Assembly: GCA_964621755.1 (NCBI GenBank)
Contig: CAZUPI010000008.1
Location: 1-64,000 of the forward strand
Origin: UMGS1696 sp964621755
Lineage (GTDB): Bacteria; Bacillota; Clostridia; Oscillospirales; CAG-272
DNA: 64,000 bases
Direction: 5' to 3'
The notes beneath the pieces were generated by a model. That model was not told the DNA's origin. It ran no database searches and saw only the letters and a program-made list of their open reading frames with translations. This document shows, piece after piece, positions 1 through 8,743 of this stretch. The position numbers and the translations under genes were made by a program. The number at the start of each line of letters is the position of its first letter. The first letter of the stretch is position 1.

Positions 1-9
1 TTAGCATAG

Positions 10-45
10 AAAAAAGCCCATATAACGTGGTTATACAGGCTTTTA
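10..45 (-). terminator. Intrinsic terminator of glnN
   Basis: Read on the minus strand, a stem formed by AAGCC-GTATAAC and GTTATAT-GGGCTT encloses a short CAC loop and is followed by a run of T. It lies about 100 nt past the glnN stop. The A-run on the other side could let it work in both directions. Confidence 0.75.
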
Positions 46-141
46 AGAAGATTTAAAATGATGATTTTTAGATGACGTACTTTTTTTAAAAAACTTATTT
101 ATAAAACAAAGCAATTCTATTTTTGGCCAGCGAGCATCATT

Positions 142-2241
142 TTACCTGACTCCAAACAGCAGCTCGCTGTAGGTTGGGTAAGGCCAGTACTTTTCAGCAG
201 TGAGATGCTCCGTCTCGTCGACATACGAGCGAAGCTCCTGCATTTTTGTCAGGACCTTGTCCTTGAACGTGAACGACAGATTTGTGATATCCGTGATTTT
301 GGAGACTGCGTGCAGCTCGCTTTCCAGCTCGCGGACTGCTTTGGAAATCGAAGCGGTCAGTCCAGACAGATTCGCAACAGTTTCGGCTTCATAGGAGACG
401 TCAACGGATGCGAGCAACTGCTTTTTAGCAATGCCAGTATCGCAGATGTCCTTCTCATATGCCGTAACCGCTGGCAGAATCTGCTTGTACACCATGTCAA
501 CCATCGTCGACGCTTCGATGCTTATCGTTTTGCAGTAGTTCTCAAGCATGATTTCATACCGCGAATACATTTCGGTTTCTGTGTAGACATGGTGCGTTGT
601 GAATAGATGAATGTTTTTTGCCGCGAGGAAGTGCAGCATGGCATCCGGTGTCGCATGGAGATTCAGCAGTCCGCGGACCTCGGTCGCCTCCTTTATCCAC
701 GCTTCGTCGTAGCCGTTTCCGTTGAAGATGATGCGCTTGTGTTTTCTTATTGTATCGCGGATGAGATGGTTCAATTCTGCGCGGAAGTCGTCTGCCGACT
801 CGAGAATATCCGCGAACTGTCGGAGGGATTCCGCAACAGCTGTGTTAATGACCGTGTTGCATCCTGCAATGGAATTTGATGAGCCGACCATGCGAAACTC
901 GAACTTGTTTCCCGTAAAAGCAAAGGGAGAAGTGCGGTTGCGGTCGGTATTGTCCTTGGGCAGCTGCGGCAGAACATCAACGCCGAGCTGCAGCTGGGTT
1001 GGTTCCTTCGGGTCATAGTGAGAATCTGTTTCAAGCGCGTCGAGAATGGCGGAGAGTTCGTCCCCGAGAAAGATGGAAATTACCGCCGGCGGGGCCTCAA
1101 GCGCGCCGAGACGATGGTCGTTTCCGGCAGTTGCTGCGCTGATGCGGAGCAAATCCTGATAGTCATCGACCGCTTTGATGACTGCACAAAGGAACAGAAG
1201 AAATTGCGCGTTTTCATACGGAGTTTCTCCAGGGGTGAGCAAGTTGACGCCGGTATTGGTGGCAATCGACCAGTTGTTGTGCTTACCGGAGCCGTTTACC
1301 CCCGCGAACGGCTTCTCGTGCAGCAGGCATACGAGGTCGTGCCTTTTCGCCACCTTCTGCATGATTTCCATCGTGAGCTGGTTGTGGTCGGTCGCGATGT
1401 TTGCCTGCGTATATATCGGTGCAAGTTCGTGTTGTGCGGGGGCTGCTTCGTTGTGCTCGGTCTTTGCGAGAACACCGAGTTTCCAGAGTTCTTCATCAAG
1501 CTCTTGCATATACGCTTCTACGCGCGGCTTGATTGCACCGAAGTAATGGTCATCCAACTCCTGTCCTTTCGGTGGCTTTGCGCCGAACAGGGTGCGTCCG
1601 GTGAAGATGAGGTCCCGGCGTGCTTCATACATTTCTTTGGGGATAAGGAAATATTCCTGCTCCGGACCGACGCTCGCACGGACGCATGCCACATTGGTAT
1701 GAGGGTCGAACAATTTGAGAATGCGGAGAGCCTGCACATTTATCGCTTCCATAGAGCGGAGCAGGGGGGTCTTTTTGTCGAGTGCTTCACCACCGTAGGA
1801 GCAGAACGCGGTGGGAATGCAGAGAGTTTTTCCCTTGATGAAGGCATAGGAGGTCGGGTCCCACGCAGTGTATCCTCTGGCTTCGAAGGTGGCGCGAAGG
1901 CCGCCGGACGGAAAACTCGAAGCGTCCGGTTCGCCGCGGACAAGCTCTTTGCCGGAGAACTCCATAATAACTTTGCCGTCGCCGACTGGAGAAATGAAGC
2001 TGTCGTGCTTTTCGGCAGTAACGCCGGTCAGCGGCTGAAACCAGTGTGTGTAGTGCGTGCAGCCCATCTCGATAGCCCAGTCCTTCATCGCGTTGGCAAC
2101 AATATTTGCCACGTTAATGTCAAGAGAACTGTTTTCATCAATCGTTTTTTTCAAAGATTTGTAAATTTCTTTCGGCAAACGTTCCTTCATGATGCTGTCA
2201 TCAAATGCGAGGCATCCAAAATAGTCAGAAACAATAGGCAT
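142..2241 (-). CDS. glnN: Type III glutamine synthetase
   Basis: ATP-dependent amidation of glutamate to glutamine, the main cytoplasmic ammonia-assimilating step. The 699-residue length is that of the dodecameric type III family (about 700), far above type I enzymes (about 450). The type III signature FEARGYTAWD lies at residues 119-128 and the catalytic-barrel strand GPEQEYFLI at 192-200; the C-terminal third is helical. The ATG at 2241 has AAGGAG just upstream. The gene stands alone, with its own promoter (2376-2404) and terminator (10-45). The leader of about 130 nt contains no riboswitch I recognise, and no nitrogen-regulator gene is adjacent. Confidence 0.97.
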   Translation of the reverse strand: MPIVSDYFGCLAFDDSIMKERLPKEIYKSLKKTIDENSSLDINVANIVANAMKDWAIEMGCTHYTHWFQPLTGVTAEKHDSFISPVGDGKVIMEFSGKELVRGEPDASSFPSGGLRATFEARGYTAWDPTSYAFIKGKTLCIPTAFCSYGGEALDKKTPLLRSMEAINVQALRILKLFDPHTNVACVRASVGPEQEYFLIPKEMYEARRDLIFTGRTLFGAKPPKGQELDDHYFGAIKPRVEAYMQELDEELWKLGVLAKTEHNEAAPAQHELAPIYTQANIATDHNQLTMEIMQKVAKRHDLVCLLHEKPFAGVNGSGKHNNWSIATNTGVNLLTPGETPYENAQFLLFLCAVIKAVDDYQDLLRISAATAGNDHRLGALEAPPAVISIFLGDELSAILDALETDSHYDPKEPTQLQLGVDVLPQLPKDNTDRNRTSPFAFTGNKFEFRMVGSSNSIAGCNTVINTAVAESLRQFADILESADDFRAELNHLIRDTIRKHKRIIFNGNGYDEAWIKEATEVRGLLNLHATPDAMLHFLAAKNIHLFTTHHVYTETEMYSRYEIMLENYCKTISIEASTMVDMVYKQILPAVTAYEKDICDTGIAKKQLLASVDVSYEAETVANLSGLTASISKAVRELESELHAVSKITDITNLSFTFKDKVLTKMQELRSYVDETEHLTAEKYWPYPTYSELLFGVR

Positions 2242-2375
2242 AATGAATTCTCCTTAAATTTAACGTGAATATAAATTTATATATATTGAACAAGTGGATT
2301 GGGTGGAGCTGTGCGGAAAAGAAAAGCGACAGAGACATCGGACTTCTCCCACGCCTTGGTCGCTATCACCGAATT

Positions 2376-2404
2376 ATTATACACTTGGATTTTTTCATTG
2401 TCAA
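2376..2404 (-). promoter_or_regulatory. Promoter of glnN
   Basis: On the minus strand TTGACA (2399-2404) and TATAAT (2376-2381) are separated by 17 nt. Both hexamers match the vegetative sigma-factor consensus exactly. Confidence 0.8.
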
Positions 2405-2535
2405 TCATTTTTTACTAATATTTTGTCGAAAAATATGGTTTTGGAGAACAGCACAAGCATTAAAATCAAAATTCGTCAAGTATTGTGAAAAACGGAAAAA
2501 CTCCATTTTGGGCTAAAATCTTAACAAATCACGGT

Positions 2536-2564
2536 TTGACAAATCTATCGTATTGGTGTATGAT
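2536..2564 (+). promoter_or_regulatory. Likely promoter of bioY
   Basis: TTGACA at 2536-2541 and TATGAT at 2559-2564, spacing 17 nt. It would give a leader of about 200 nt before the bioY start codon. Confidence 0.65.
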
Positions 2565-2609
2565 ATAATAAGAAGTAAGTTTGGAAAGATGTTTTTGACA
2601 AAAATATTT

Positions 2610-2626
2610 TTCCTTAACTTAAGGAA
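2610..2626. repeat. Perfect palindrome in the bioY leader
   Basis: TTCCTTAA-C-TTAAGGAA, 8-bp arms around one base. It lies about 45 nt downstream of the likely -10, where a repressor could act. It does not resemble the BirA operator (TTGTTAACC-type). Confidence 0.45.
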
Positions 2627-2770
2627 CCTCTGAATAATTTCACTTGCTCTGGATTTAGGCTGCATCTGCGTATTTTTCTGCGCGGCTTTGACGACTGAAT
2701 CCCGTTATTTTCACGTTATTTTCCCCATGCTTCTTAACTTTAGAATGTCTTACAATAAGGAGTCTTTTTC

Positions 2771-3334
2771 ATGAACAAGAACAAGTTTACTGGACTTACG
2801 GCTGCAGCCGTTTTTGCGGCGTTACTTTGCATTACAGCACCGTTTTCTGTGCCAATAGGAACTATTCCGATTTCTCTCGCTACATTTACTGTATATCTTG
2901 CCGCTTCTACTCTCGGATGGAAGTGGGGAACCGCCTCTGTTGTTTGTTATCTCGTATTAGGATTCTGCGGACTGCCTGTTTTCTCCGGTTTTGCCGGCGG
3001 TATTGAAAAACTTGTCGGTCCTACAGGCGGATTTTTACTTGGTTATATCCCCTGTGCCGTGATTTGCGGAGTTTTTTCCGACCTTGCAAAGCGCTGGCAC
3101 CTCGCGTGGAATGTAATCGGTATGGTTCTGGGTACTGTTGCATGTTATGCATGCGGTCTGATATGGTATGTTACCCTTACTGGACAGACATTCACTCAGG
3201 GACTTGCCGTATGTGTGCTTCCGTTTATCGCGGGTGACACTGTGAAAATCATCGCGGCTTCCCTCCTCTCTGAAGCCCTGCGCAGCACTGTTATGCCTTA
3301 TGTAAATTCAACTACAAAAATTAACAAAAACTGA
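2771..3334 (+). CDS. bioY: Biotin transporter BioY (ECF S component)
   Basis: Membrane substrate-binding subunit for biotin uptake, normally working with the shared ECF energy module (EcfT plus two ATPases), which is not in this window. The 187 residues are almost wholly hydrophobic, with about six membrane segments. The N-terminal block with an ITAPFSVPIGTIPISLATF-like stretch and the central PTGGFLLGYIPCAV are characteristic of BioY. The ATG at 2771 follows AAGGAG. No biotin biosynthesis genes are adjacent, so the cell may depend on salvage. Confidence 0.93.
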   Translation: MNKNKFTGLTAAAVFAALLCITAPFSVPIGTIPISLATFTVYLAASTLGWKWGTASVVCYLVLGFCGLPVFSGFAGGIEKLVGPTGGFLLGYIPCAVICGVFSDLAKRWHLAWNVIGMVLGTVACYACGLIWYVTLTGQTFTQGLAVCVLPFIAGDTVKIIAASLLSEALRSTVMPYVNSTTKINKN

Positions 3335-3427
3335 CCTGTATTCGATTTGCTGTTAGTGATTTCGCAGAAATTTTAGCGACGTCAGATATCCCAGTTGTTT
3401 TTTGTGGAAACTGCGCCGCAGCTGTGG

Positions 3428-3433
3428 TATAAT
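3428..3433 (+). promoter_or_regulatory. Probable -10 element upstream of purB
   Basis: A consensus TATAAT lies 59 nt upstream of the purB ATG. The -35 region is poor at 17 nt spacing (TGGAAA), so only the -10 is called. No purine riboswitch fold was seen in 3335-3492. Confidence 0.45.
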
Positions 3434-3492
3434 ATTATTGTTCGCTCTTATAGAAACGTAAATTTTTGATACTTACTTAAGATGGAGTGTTT

Positions 3493-4923
3493 ATGACTGA
3501 CGTATACGAGAATCCGCTTTGCACCAGATATGCAAGCCGGACGATGAAGAAAATTTTTTCTGCCGATACGAAATTTCAGACGTGGAGACGTTTGTGGGTG
3601 GCTCTTGCGGAAGCGGAACAGGAGCTCGGCATTGATATCGCCGATGAACAAATCGCGGAATTGCGTGCGAATATCGAAAATATCGATTATGACCTTGCCG
3701 CAAAGTACGAATCGGAAGTCAGACACGATGTGATGGCTCATGTCAAAACCTACGGGGACTGCTGCCCGAATGCCAAGGGAATCATCCACCTCGGTGCAAC
3801 TTCCTGTTATGTCGGCGATAATACCGATATCATCCAAATGCGCGACGGCCTTCTGCAAATCAGAAAGCTGCTCGTCAACTGCATTGAGGCGGTGGCCGAA
3901 TTTGCGGAGCGCTATAAGGCACTGCCGACCCTCGCCTACACGCATTTTCAAGCGGCACAGCCCACTACAATTGGGAAACGCGCCACACTTTGGCTTCAGG
4001 ACCTCGTATTCGACCTCGAAAATGTGGAATACACTCTTTCAAAATTAAAGCTTCTCGGCTGCAAGGGAACAACAGGTACCGGCGCGTCGTTCCTCGAACT
4101 GTTCGGCGGCGACTACGAAAAGGTCAAAGCGCTTGACCGGAAAATCGCTGAAAAAATGGGCTTTGACGCTTGTTACACCGTATCCGGTCAGACTTATTCA
4201 CGTAAGGTGGACTTCAATGTTCTCGCGGTTCTCTCCGGCATCGCGCAGACGGCTGCAAAATTCTCGAACGATACCCGTCTGATGTCACACCTCAAGGAAT
4301 TTGACGAACCGTTCGAAGATAAGCAAATCGGTTCGTCCGCGATGGCTTATAAGCGCAACCCGATGAGAAGTGAGCGCATCGCATCACTGGCCCGTTACGT
4401 AATGGCTGACGTCATGAATCCGTCGATTACCGCTGCCACACAGTGGTTTGAGCGGACTCTTGACGACTCCGCGAACCGCCGGATATCCATTCCGGAGGCG
4501 TTCCTCGCAGTCGATGCTATTCTCGCGCTGTTTATCAATATCGTTTCCAACGGTACGGTTTATCCGAACGTCATCGCGCGCCATCTCAACGAAGAGCTTC
4601 CGTTTATGGCTACGGAAAATATCCTTATGTACTGTACCAAACGAGGGGGCGACCGTCAGGAGCTCCACGAAGCGATCCGCGAGCATTCTGTTGCCTGCGC
4701 AAAGCAAATCAAGCTTTACGGCGCAGAAAATGACCTTCTCGACAGAATCCTCGCAGACGAGCGCTTCCACCTCACAGCGGACGAGCTCTCGGAGTTGACG
4801 AAGCCGGAAACCTTCATCGGATGCGCCACGATGCAGACCGAGGAATACCTCGAAAACGTAGTAAAACCGCTTATGGAAGCGCACAAGAATGAACTTGGCG
4901 TAGACGTGAAAATCACAGTCTGA
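3493..4923 (+). CDS. purB: Adenylosuccinate lyase
   Basis: Cleaves SAICAR to AICAR plus fumarate and adenylosuccinate to AMP plus fumarate. The protein is 476 residues, normal for the fumarase/aspartase superfamily, and carries the signature loop as IGSSAMAYKRNPMRSE with the mobile catalytic serines. I chose ATG 3493 because GGAG at 3484-3487 sits 5 nt before it; an in-frame GTG six bases upstream overlaps that site. It is the first gene of a same-strand run purB-purA-purC-purF. A hairpin lies in the 100-nt gap before purA. Confidence 0.96.
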   Translation: MTDVYENPLCTRYASRTMKKIFSADTKFQTWRRLWVALAEAEQELGIDIADEQIAELRANIENIDYDLAAKYESEVRHDVMAHVKTYGDCCPNAKGIIHLGATSCYVGDNTDIIQMRDGLLQIRKLLVNCIEAVAEFAERYKALPTLAYTHFQAAQPTTIGKRATLWLQDLVFDLENVEYTLSKLKLLGCKGTTGTGASFLELFGGDYEKVKALDRKIAEKMGFDACYTVSGQTYSRKVDFNVLAVLSGIAQTAAKFSNDTRLMSHLKEFDEPFEDKQIGSSAMAYKRNPMRSERIASLARYVMADVMNPSITAATQWFERTLDDSANRRISIPEAFLAVDAILALFINIVSNGTVYPNVIARHLNEELPFMATENILMYCTKRGGDRQELHEAIREHSVACAKQIKLYGAENDLLDRILADERFHLTADELSELTKPETFIGCATMQTEEYLENVVKPLMEAHKNELGVDVKITV

Positions 4924-4957
4924 TCCACTCAGACGAGCGTGAGTTTTAGAAAATTCT

Positions 4958-4990
4958 CGTGGAAAACTTTTTAGGTTCCCGTTTTCCACG
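4958..4990. repeat. Hairpin between purB and purA
   Basis: Perfect 10-bp arms CGTGGAAAAC and GTTTTCCACG around a 13-nt loop containing CTTTTTAGGTTCCC. It is related to the hairpin family repeated through this window and could attenuate or process the purB-purA transcript. Confidence 0.6.
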
Positions 4991-5025
4991 AAAATAAATA
5001 AATTTAAATTTCGGAGGAAGATTTT

Positions 5026-6300
5026 ATGCTGACTGCTGTTGTCGGGATTAACTGGGGTGACGAGGGAAAAGGTCGTATGGTCGACCTGCTCGCCTCCGAA
5101 TACGATGTTGTTGTGAGATACCAAGGCGGTAACAACGCCGGACATACCGTCGTGAACGAAAAGGGAGAGTTTATCCTGAATCTTTTGCCCTCCGGCATTA
5201 TCCGCGACGAAACTGTCTGCGTGATGGGTCCCGGTATGGTTATCGACCTCAAGCACCTTGTCGAAGAAATCGATAACAATGTCAAAAAGGGTCTTACCAT
5301 TAATCCGTCCAGACTGAAAATCAGCGATAAGGCGGTAATCTGCATGCCGTATCATTCCGCACTCGACCAGTACGAGGAGGACAGACTCGGAAAGAACGCA
5401 TACGGCTCAACCAGACGCGGGATCGCTCCCGTTTACTCAGATAAATACATGAAGAAAGCTCTCAAAATGGGCGACCTCCTCGATCCTGCTGCCATCGAAC
5501 AGAGACTCGCGGGCATCATCGAGTGGAAGAACCTCACCGTTGTAAACGGTTATGGAAAAGAAGCTATTACCATCGAAAATATCAAGGAGTGGCTGAACAA
5601 ATACGGCACATTTCTCCGCAATTACGTTTGCGATACCACAGAATACCTCAAATCCGCTATCGACGCGGGCAAGTCCATTATGTTTGAAGCACAGCTCGGC
5701 GCGCTTCGCGACATTGACTTCGGTATCTATCCCTTCACCTCCTCCTCTTCTACAATAGCCGCCTATGCTCCGGTCGGCGCGGGCATTCCGTTTGCCAAGC
5801 TCGACCAGACAGTCGGCATTATGAAGGCGTACTCCAGCTGTGTAGGCGCAGGACCGTTCACTTGTGAGTTGTTTGACGAGACTGGCAAAAAAATCCGCGA
5901 AATCGGACATGAATTCGGTGCAGCTACAGGCAGACCGAGACGTGTTGGTGGATTTGACGTACCCGCTTCCAAATACGGCGTCTTAATGCAGGCTCCGACC
6001 GTCCTTGCACTCACCAAACTCGATATTCTTTCCTCGTTCGAAAAGATTCCGGTATGTGTCCGCTACAACATAGATGGCGTCGAAACCGATAAGTTCACCA
6101 CCGCTGAAACCGCACTTAACTCCGCAAAGCCGGTGTACGAATACCTTGATGGTTGGATGTGTGATATATCTGACTGCCGTTCCTTTGACGAACTCCCGGA
6201 AAACGCAAAGAAATACATCGAATACATCGAAAAAGTCATCGAATGCCCCATCAAATACGTATCCGTCGGTGCAGAACGTGACCAGTATTTTATCAGATAA
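5026..6300 (+). CDS. purA: Adenylosuccinate synthetase
   Basis: GTP-dependent condensation of IMP with aspartate, the committed step to AMP; its product is the substrate of PurB encoded just upstream. The 424-residue protein starts with the P-loop-like GINWGDEGKGRMVD motif (residues 8-21) and has the IMP-binding GNNAGHT segment near residue 38. ATG 5026 follows GGAGG. The pairing with purB puts both AMP-branch enzymes together. Confidence 0.97.
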   Translation: MLTAVVGINWGDEGKGRMVDLLASEYDVVVRYQGGNNAGHTVVNEKGEFILNLLPSGIIRDETVCVMGPGMVIDLKHLVEEIDNNVKKGLTINPSRLKISDKAVICMPYHSALDQYEEDRLGKNAYGSTRRGIAPVYSDKYMKKALKMGDLLDPAAIEQRLAGIIEWKNLTVVNGYGKEAITIENIKEWLNKYGTFLRNYVCDTTEYLKSAIDAGKSIMFEAQLGALRDIDFGIYPFTSSSSTIAAYAPVGAGIPFAKLDQTVGIMKAYSSCVGAGPFTCELFDETGKKIREIGHEFGAATGRPRRVGGFDVPASKYGVLMQAPTVLALTKLDILSSFEKIPVCVRYNIDGVETDKFTTAETALNSAKPVYEYLDGWMCDISDCRSFDELPENAKKYIEYIEKVIECPIKYVSVGAERDQYFIR

Positions 6301-6404
6301 ATAAAGAAAATTTCACGCCCCCTATCCTCAAAATAAACTTTGTTCTTTTAACTTAAAAGTTTCTGAGGAGGGGGTGAGACTCGTATATGAGTCCCGGGTG
6401 TGAA

Positions 6405-6424
6405 GTACTTTTTGAAAAAAGTAC
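6405..6424. repeat. Hairpin between purA and purC
   Basis: GTACTTTTT-GA-AAAAAGTAC, 9-bp perfect arms, flanked by GAGGAGGGGG and CCTCCCC. A second small stem, GACTC/GAGTC, lies just upstream (about 6378-6393). It belongs to the hairpin family of this window and lies in a 170-nt gap. Confidence 0.6.
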
Positions 6425-6470
6425 CTCCCCGATAAAAACAATAATTATTTAAGTTTAAGGAGAAGAAGAC

Positions 6471-7190
6471 GTGGAAAATATTGTTAAGACGGAACAGCTT
6501 TACGAAGGTAAGGCGAAAAAAGTATATAAAACCAACGACGAAAATCTCTACATCGTTTCTTACAAGGACGACGCTACCGCTTTCAATGGACTCAAAAAGG
6601 GTACCATCGAAGGAAAGGGCTCTATCAACAATCGTGTGAGCAACTATTTGATGTCTCTGCTTGAAAAGGAAGGTGTGCCGACTCATGTTGTCAAGGAAAT
6701 CAATGACCGTGAAACCATCGTGAAAAAGGTTTCCATCGTTCCTCTTGAGGTCATCGTACGTAATATCGCCGCCGGTTCTCTCTCAAAGCGCCTCGGTCTG
6801 CCGGAAGGCACCAAGATGAAATCTACCGTTCTTGAGTACTGCTACAAGGATGACGCGCTCGGCGACCCTATGGTAAATGAATATCACATTTATGCAATGG
6901 ATATCGCCACGAAGGAAGAACTTGCAACCATCGCGGACTATTCCTTCAAGGTTAACGACTTCCTCTGCCGCTTCCTTGCGAACGTTGGTATCGACCTTGT
7001 CGACTTCAAAATCGAATTCGGCCGCACATCTGACGGTACCATTATCCTGGCGGACGAGATTTCTCCCGATACCTGCCGTTTCTGGGATTCTAAAACGCAT
7101 GAAAAGCTCGATAAGGACAGATTCAGACGCGACCTCGGCGGCGTAGAGGATGCCTATAATGAAATCCTCCGCAGACTTCTCGGCGAATAA
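6471..7190 (+). CDS. purC: Phosphoribosylaminoimidazole-succinocarboxamide synthase
   Basis: Joins CAIR and aspartate with ATP to make SAICAR. The 239-residue length is typical of bacterial PurC. Recognisable segments are LYEGKAKKVY at the N-terminus and VPLEVIVRNIAAGS near residue 90. The start is GTG 6471, supported by AAGGAG at 6457-6462; no nearby ATG gives the full N-terminus. PurF follows after 25 nt. Confidence 0.96.
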   Translation: MENIVKTEQLYEGKAKKVYKTNDENLYIVSYKDDATAFNGLKKGTIEGKGSINNRVSNYLMSLLEKEGVPTHVVKEINDRETIVKKVSIVPLEVIVRNIAAGSLSKRLGLPEGTKMKSTVLEYCYKDDALGDPMVNEYHIYAMDIATKEELATIADYSFKVNDFLCRFLANVGIDLVDFKIEFGRTSDGTIILADEISPDTCRFWDSKTHEKLDKDRFRRDLGGVEDAYNEILRRLLGE

Positions 7191-7215
7191 AGCGCTAATT
7201 TATTGAAAAATAATT

Positions 7216-8652
7216 ATGAAGGAAAACGATATTAAATCAGATACCATCCACGAAGAATGCGGCGTGTTCGGCGTCTATTCCAATTTTGATTGCGACGTGG
7301 TGAATGACGTTTATTATGGTCTCTATGCTCTCCAGCACCGCGGTCAGGAAAGCTGCGGCATCGCCGTTTCCCATAATGGCACTTTTGTCGAGCATAAGGA
7401 TGTCGGACTCGTCAGCGAGGTCTTTACGACGGATGCCATGGAGCGCCTCGGTATCGGCAATATGGCTATTGGGCACGTCCGGTACGGCACGACTGGCAAT
7501 TCCAGCAGAACCAACGCTCAGCCGATTACAGTGAATCACGAAAAGGGACGTTTGTCCACTGTCCATAACGGAAACCTCACCAACGCCGCAGAGCTTCGCC
7601 ATATTCTCGAAATGAACGGCGCGATTTTCCACACAACCGCTGATACGGAAATTATTTCCTACGTCATCACGGCGGAGAGAATTACCCACGAGTCGGAGGA
7701 AGAAGCGGTATCAGAGGCGATGACCCACCTCAAGGGCGCATACTCATGTATCTTAATGTTTGCCGATAAACTCATTGCTTTGCGCGACGAGCACGGTTTC
7801 AGACCCCTCTGCTATGGCATCACCCACGACGGACGTTATATCATCGCATCTGAAACTTGCGCACTCGACGCGTGCGGTGCGGAGCTTGTACGCAATATCA
7901 AACCCGGTGAAATGGTTACGTTCGATAAAGATGGCGTACATTCCGATGAAAGTCACTGCGGCAAAGCGCGTGAGCAGATGTGTATCTTCGAATACATTTA
8001 TTTCGCTCGTCCAGATTCCATCATCGACGGCTATTCTGTCCACGAGGCTAGACTGCGCGCAGGCAGATTTCTCTCCATTGAGCATCCCGCGCAGGCGGAT
8101 ATTGTTATCAGCGTCCCCGACTCCGGAACTGACGCTGCTATCGGCTTTTCTAAGCAGTCTGGCATTCCTTACGGAAGCGGCTTTGTGAAAAATAAATATA
8201 TAGGACGAACTTTTATTTCCCCTGGCCAAGCGTCGCGTGAGGATAAGGTAAAAATTAAACTCAATCCCGTGACTGAAACTGTGCGAGGAAAACGCGTCGT
8301 TCTGGTGGATGATTCCATAGTCCGCGGAACTACTTGTGCGAGAATCGTCAGCCTGCTCCGCGAAGCCGGCGCATCTGAGGTACACGTCCGCATCGCTGCA
8401 CCGCCATTCAGACACCCATGCTGGTATGGGACGGATATCGACTCCTGCGAAAATCTCATTGCTTGCAAGCATTCGATTAACGAAATCTGCAAAATCATCG
8501 GCGCGGATTCTCTTGGTTATCTCGAAGAAAAATACCTGCCAATACTTCCGTCTGATGACCGCGCGCATGAGTACTGCACGTCCTGCTTCAGTGGAATATA
8601 CGTGGCTGAAACTCCCGCCGTCACATCAAAGGACAGATTCGAGCAAAACTAA
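7216..8652 (+). CDS. purF: Amidophosphoribosyltransferase
   Basis: First committed step of purine synthesis: PRPP plus glutamine to phosphoribosylamine. The N-terminal glutaminase domain begins at Cys15 (EECGVFGVY), implying removal of a 14-residue propeptide, as in the Bacillus-type enzyme. The PRPP motif VVLVDDSIVRGTT lies in the C-terminal half. Cysteines in QMCIFEYIYFARPDS, FRHPCWYG and the C-terminal CTSC fit the iron-sulphur-cluster subtype. The ATG at 7216 lacks a strong ribosome-binding site, and the 25-nt gap after purC suggests coupled expression. Confidence 0.96.
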   Translation: MKENDIKSDTIHEECGVFGVYSNFDCDVVNDVYYGLYALQHRGQESCGIAVSHNGTFVEHKDVGLVSEVFTTDAMERLGIGNMAIGHVRYGTTGNSSRTNAQPITVNHEKGRLSTVHNGNLTNAAELRHILEMNGAIFHTTADTEIISYVITAERITHESEEEAVSEAMTHLKGAYSCILMFADKLIALRDEHGFRPLCYGITHDGRYIIASETCALDACGAELVRNIKPGEMVTFDKDGVHSDESHCGKAREQMCIFEYIYFARPDSIIDGYSVHEARLRAGRFLSIEHPAQADIVISVPDSGTDAAIGFSKQSGIPYGSGFVKNKYIGRTFISPGQASREDKVKIKLNPVTETVRGKRVVLVDDSIVRGTTCARIVSLLREAGASEVHVRIAAPPFRHPCWYGTDIDSCENLIACKHSINEICKIIGADSLGYLEEKYLPILPSDDRAHEYCTSCFSGIYVAETPAVTSKDRFEQN

Positions 8653-8695
8653 TTTACACTTACAATCTCCGATATCAGAGTTTTGGAGGGATTTA

Positions 8696-8728
8696 AAGGG
8701 GGGACTTTTTTCAAAAAAGTACCCCCTT
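8696..8728. terminator. Hairpin after purF (family member)
   Basis: Arms of the type AAGGGGGACTTTTTT and AAAAAAGTACCCCCTT around a single C, preceded by GAGTTTTGGAGGG. It lies between the convergent ends of purF and the yitT-like gene, where it can stop transcription from both sides. Confidence 0.7.
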
Positions 8729-8743
8729 GGATTTCCACAAATC

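Larger units (their letters stand above)
2242..2770. other. Divergent intergenic region glnN/bioY
   Basis: This 529-nt region holds the glnN promoter (minus), a separate plus-strand promoter about 200 nt before bioY, and a perfect 17-nt palindrome at 2610-2626. The bioY leader between about 2575 and 2757 contains GC-rich stretches that may fold, but I recognise no riboswitch and no BirA-type operator. No coding potential seen. Confidence 0.6.

Noticed and set aside
1018..2268. A 416-codon open frame on the plus strand inside glnN
   Set aside because: It is antiparallel to a clear glutamine synthetase frame, lacks an RBS and has a composition typical of a reversed coding strand.
2242..2400. 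Glutamine riboswitch or T-box in the glnN leader
   Set aside because: No matching conserved core was visible; the leader is AT-rich near the start and only weakly structured upstream.
3335..3492. Purine riboswitch or PurR-type box before purB
   Set aside because: I could not build the conserved junction or core of a purine riboswitch and saw no tandem PurBox pair.
4384..5355. A minus-strand frame spanning purB and purA
   Set aside because: It crosses two well-defined genes and the hairpin between them; no homology visible.
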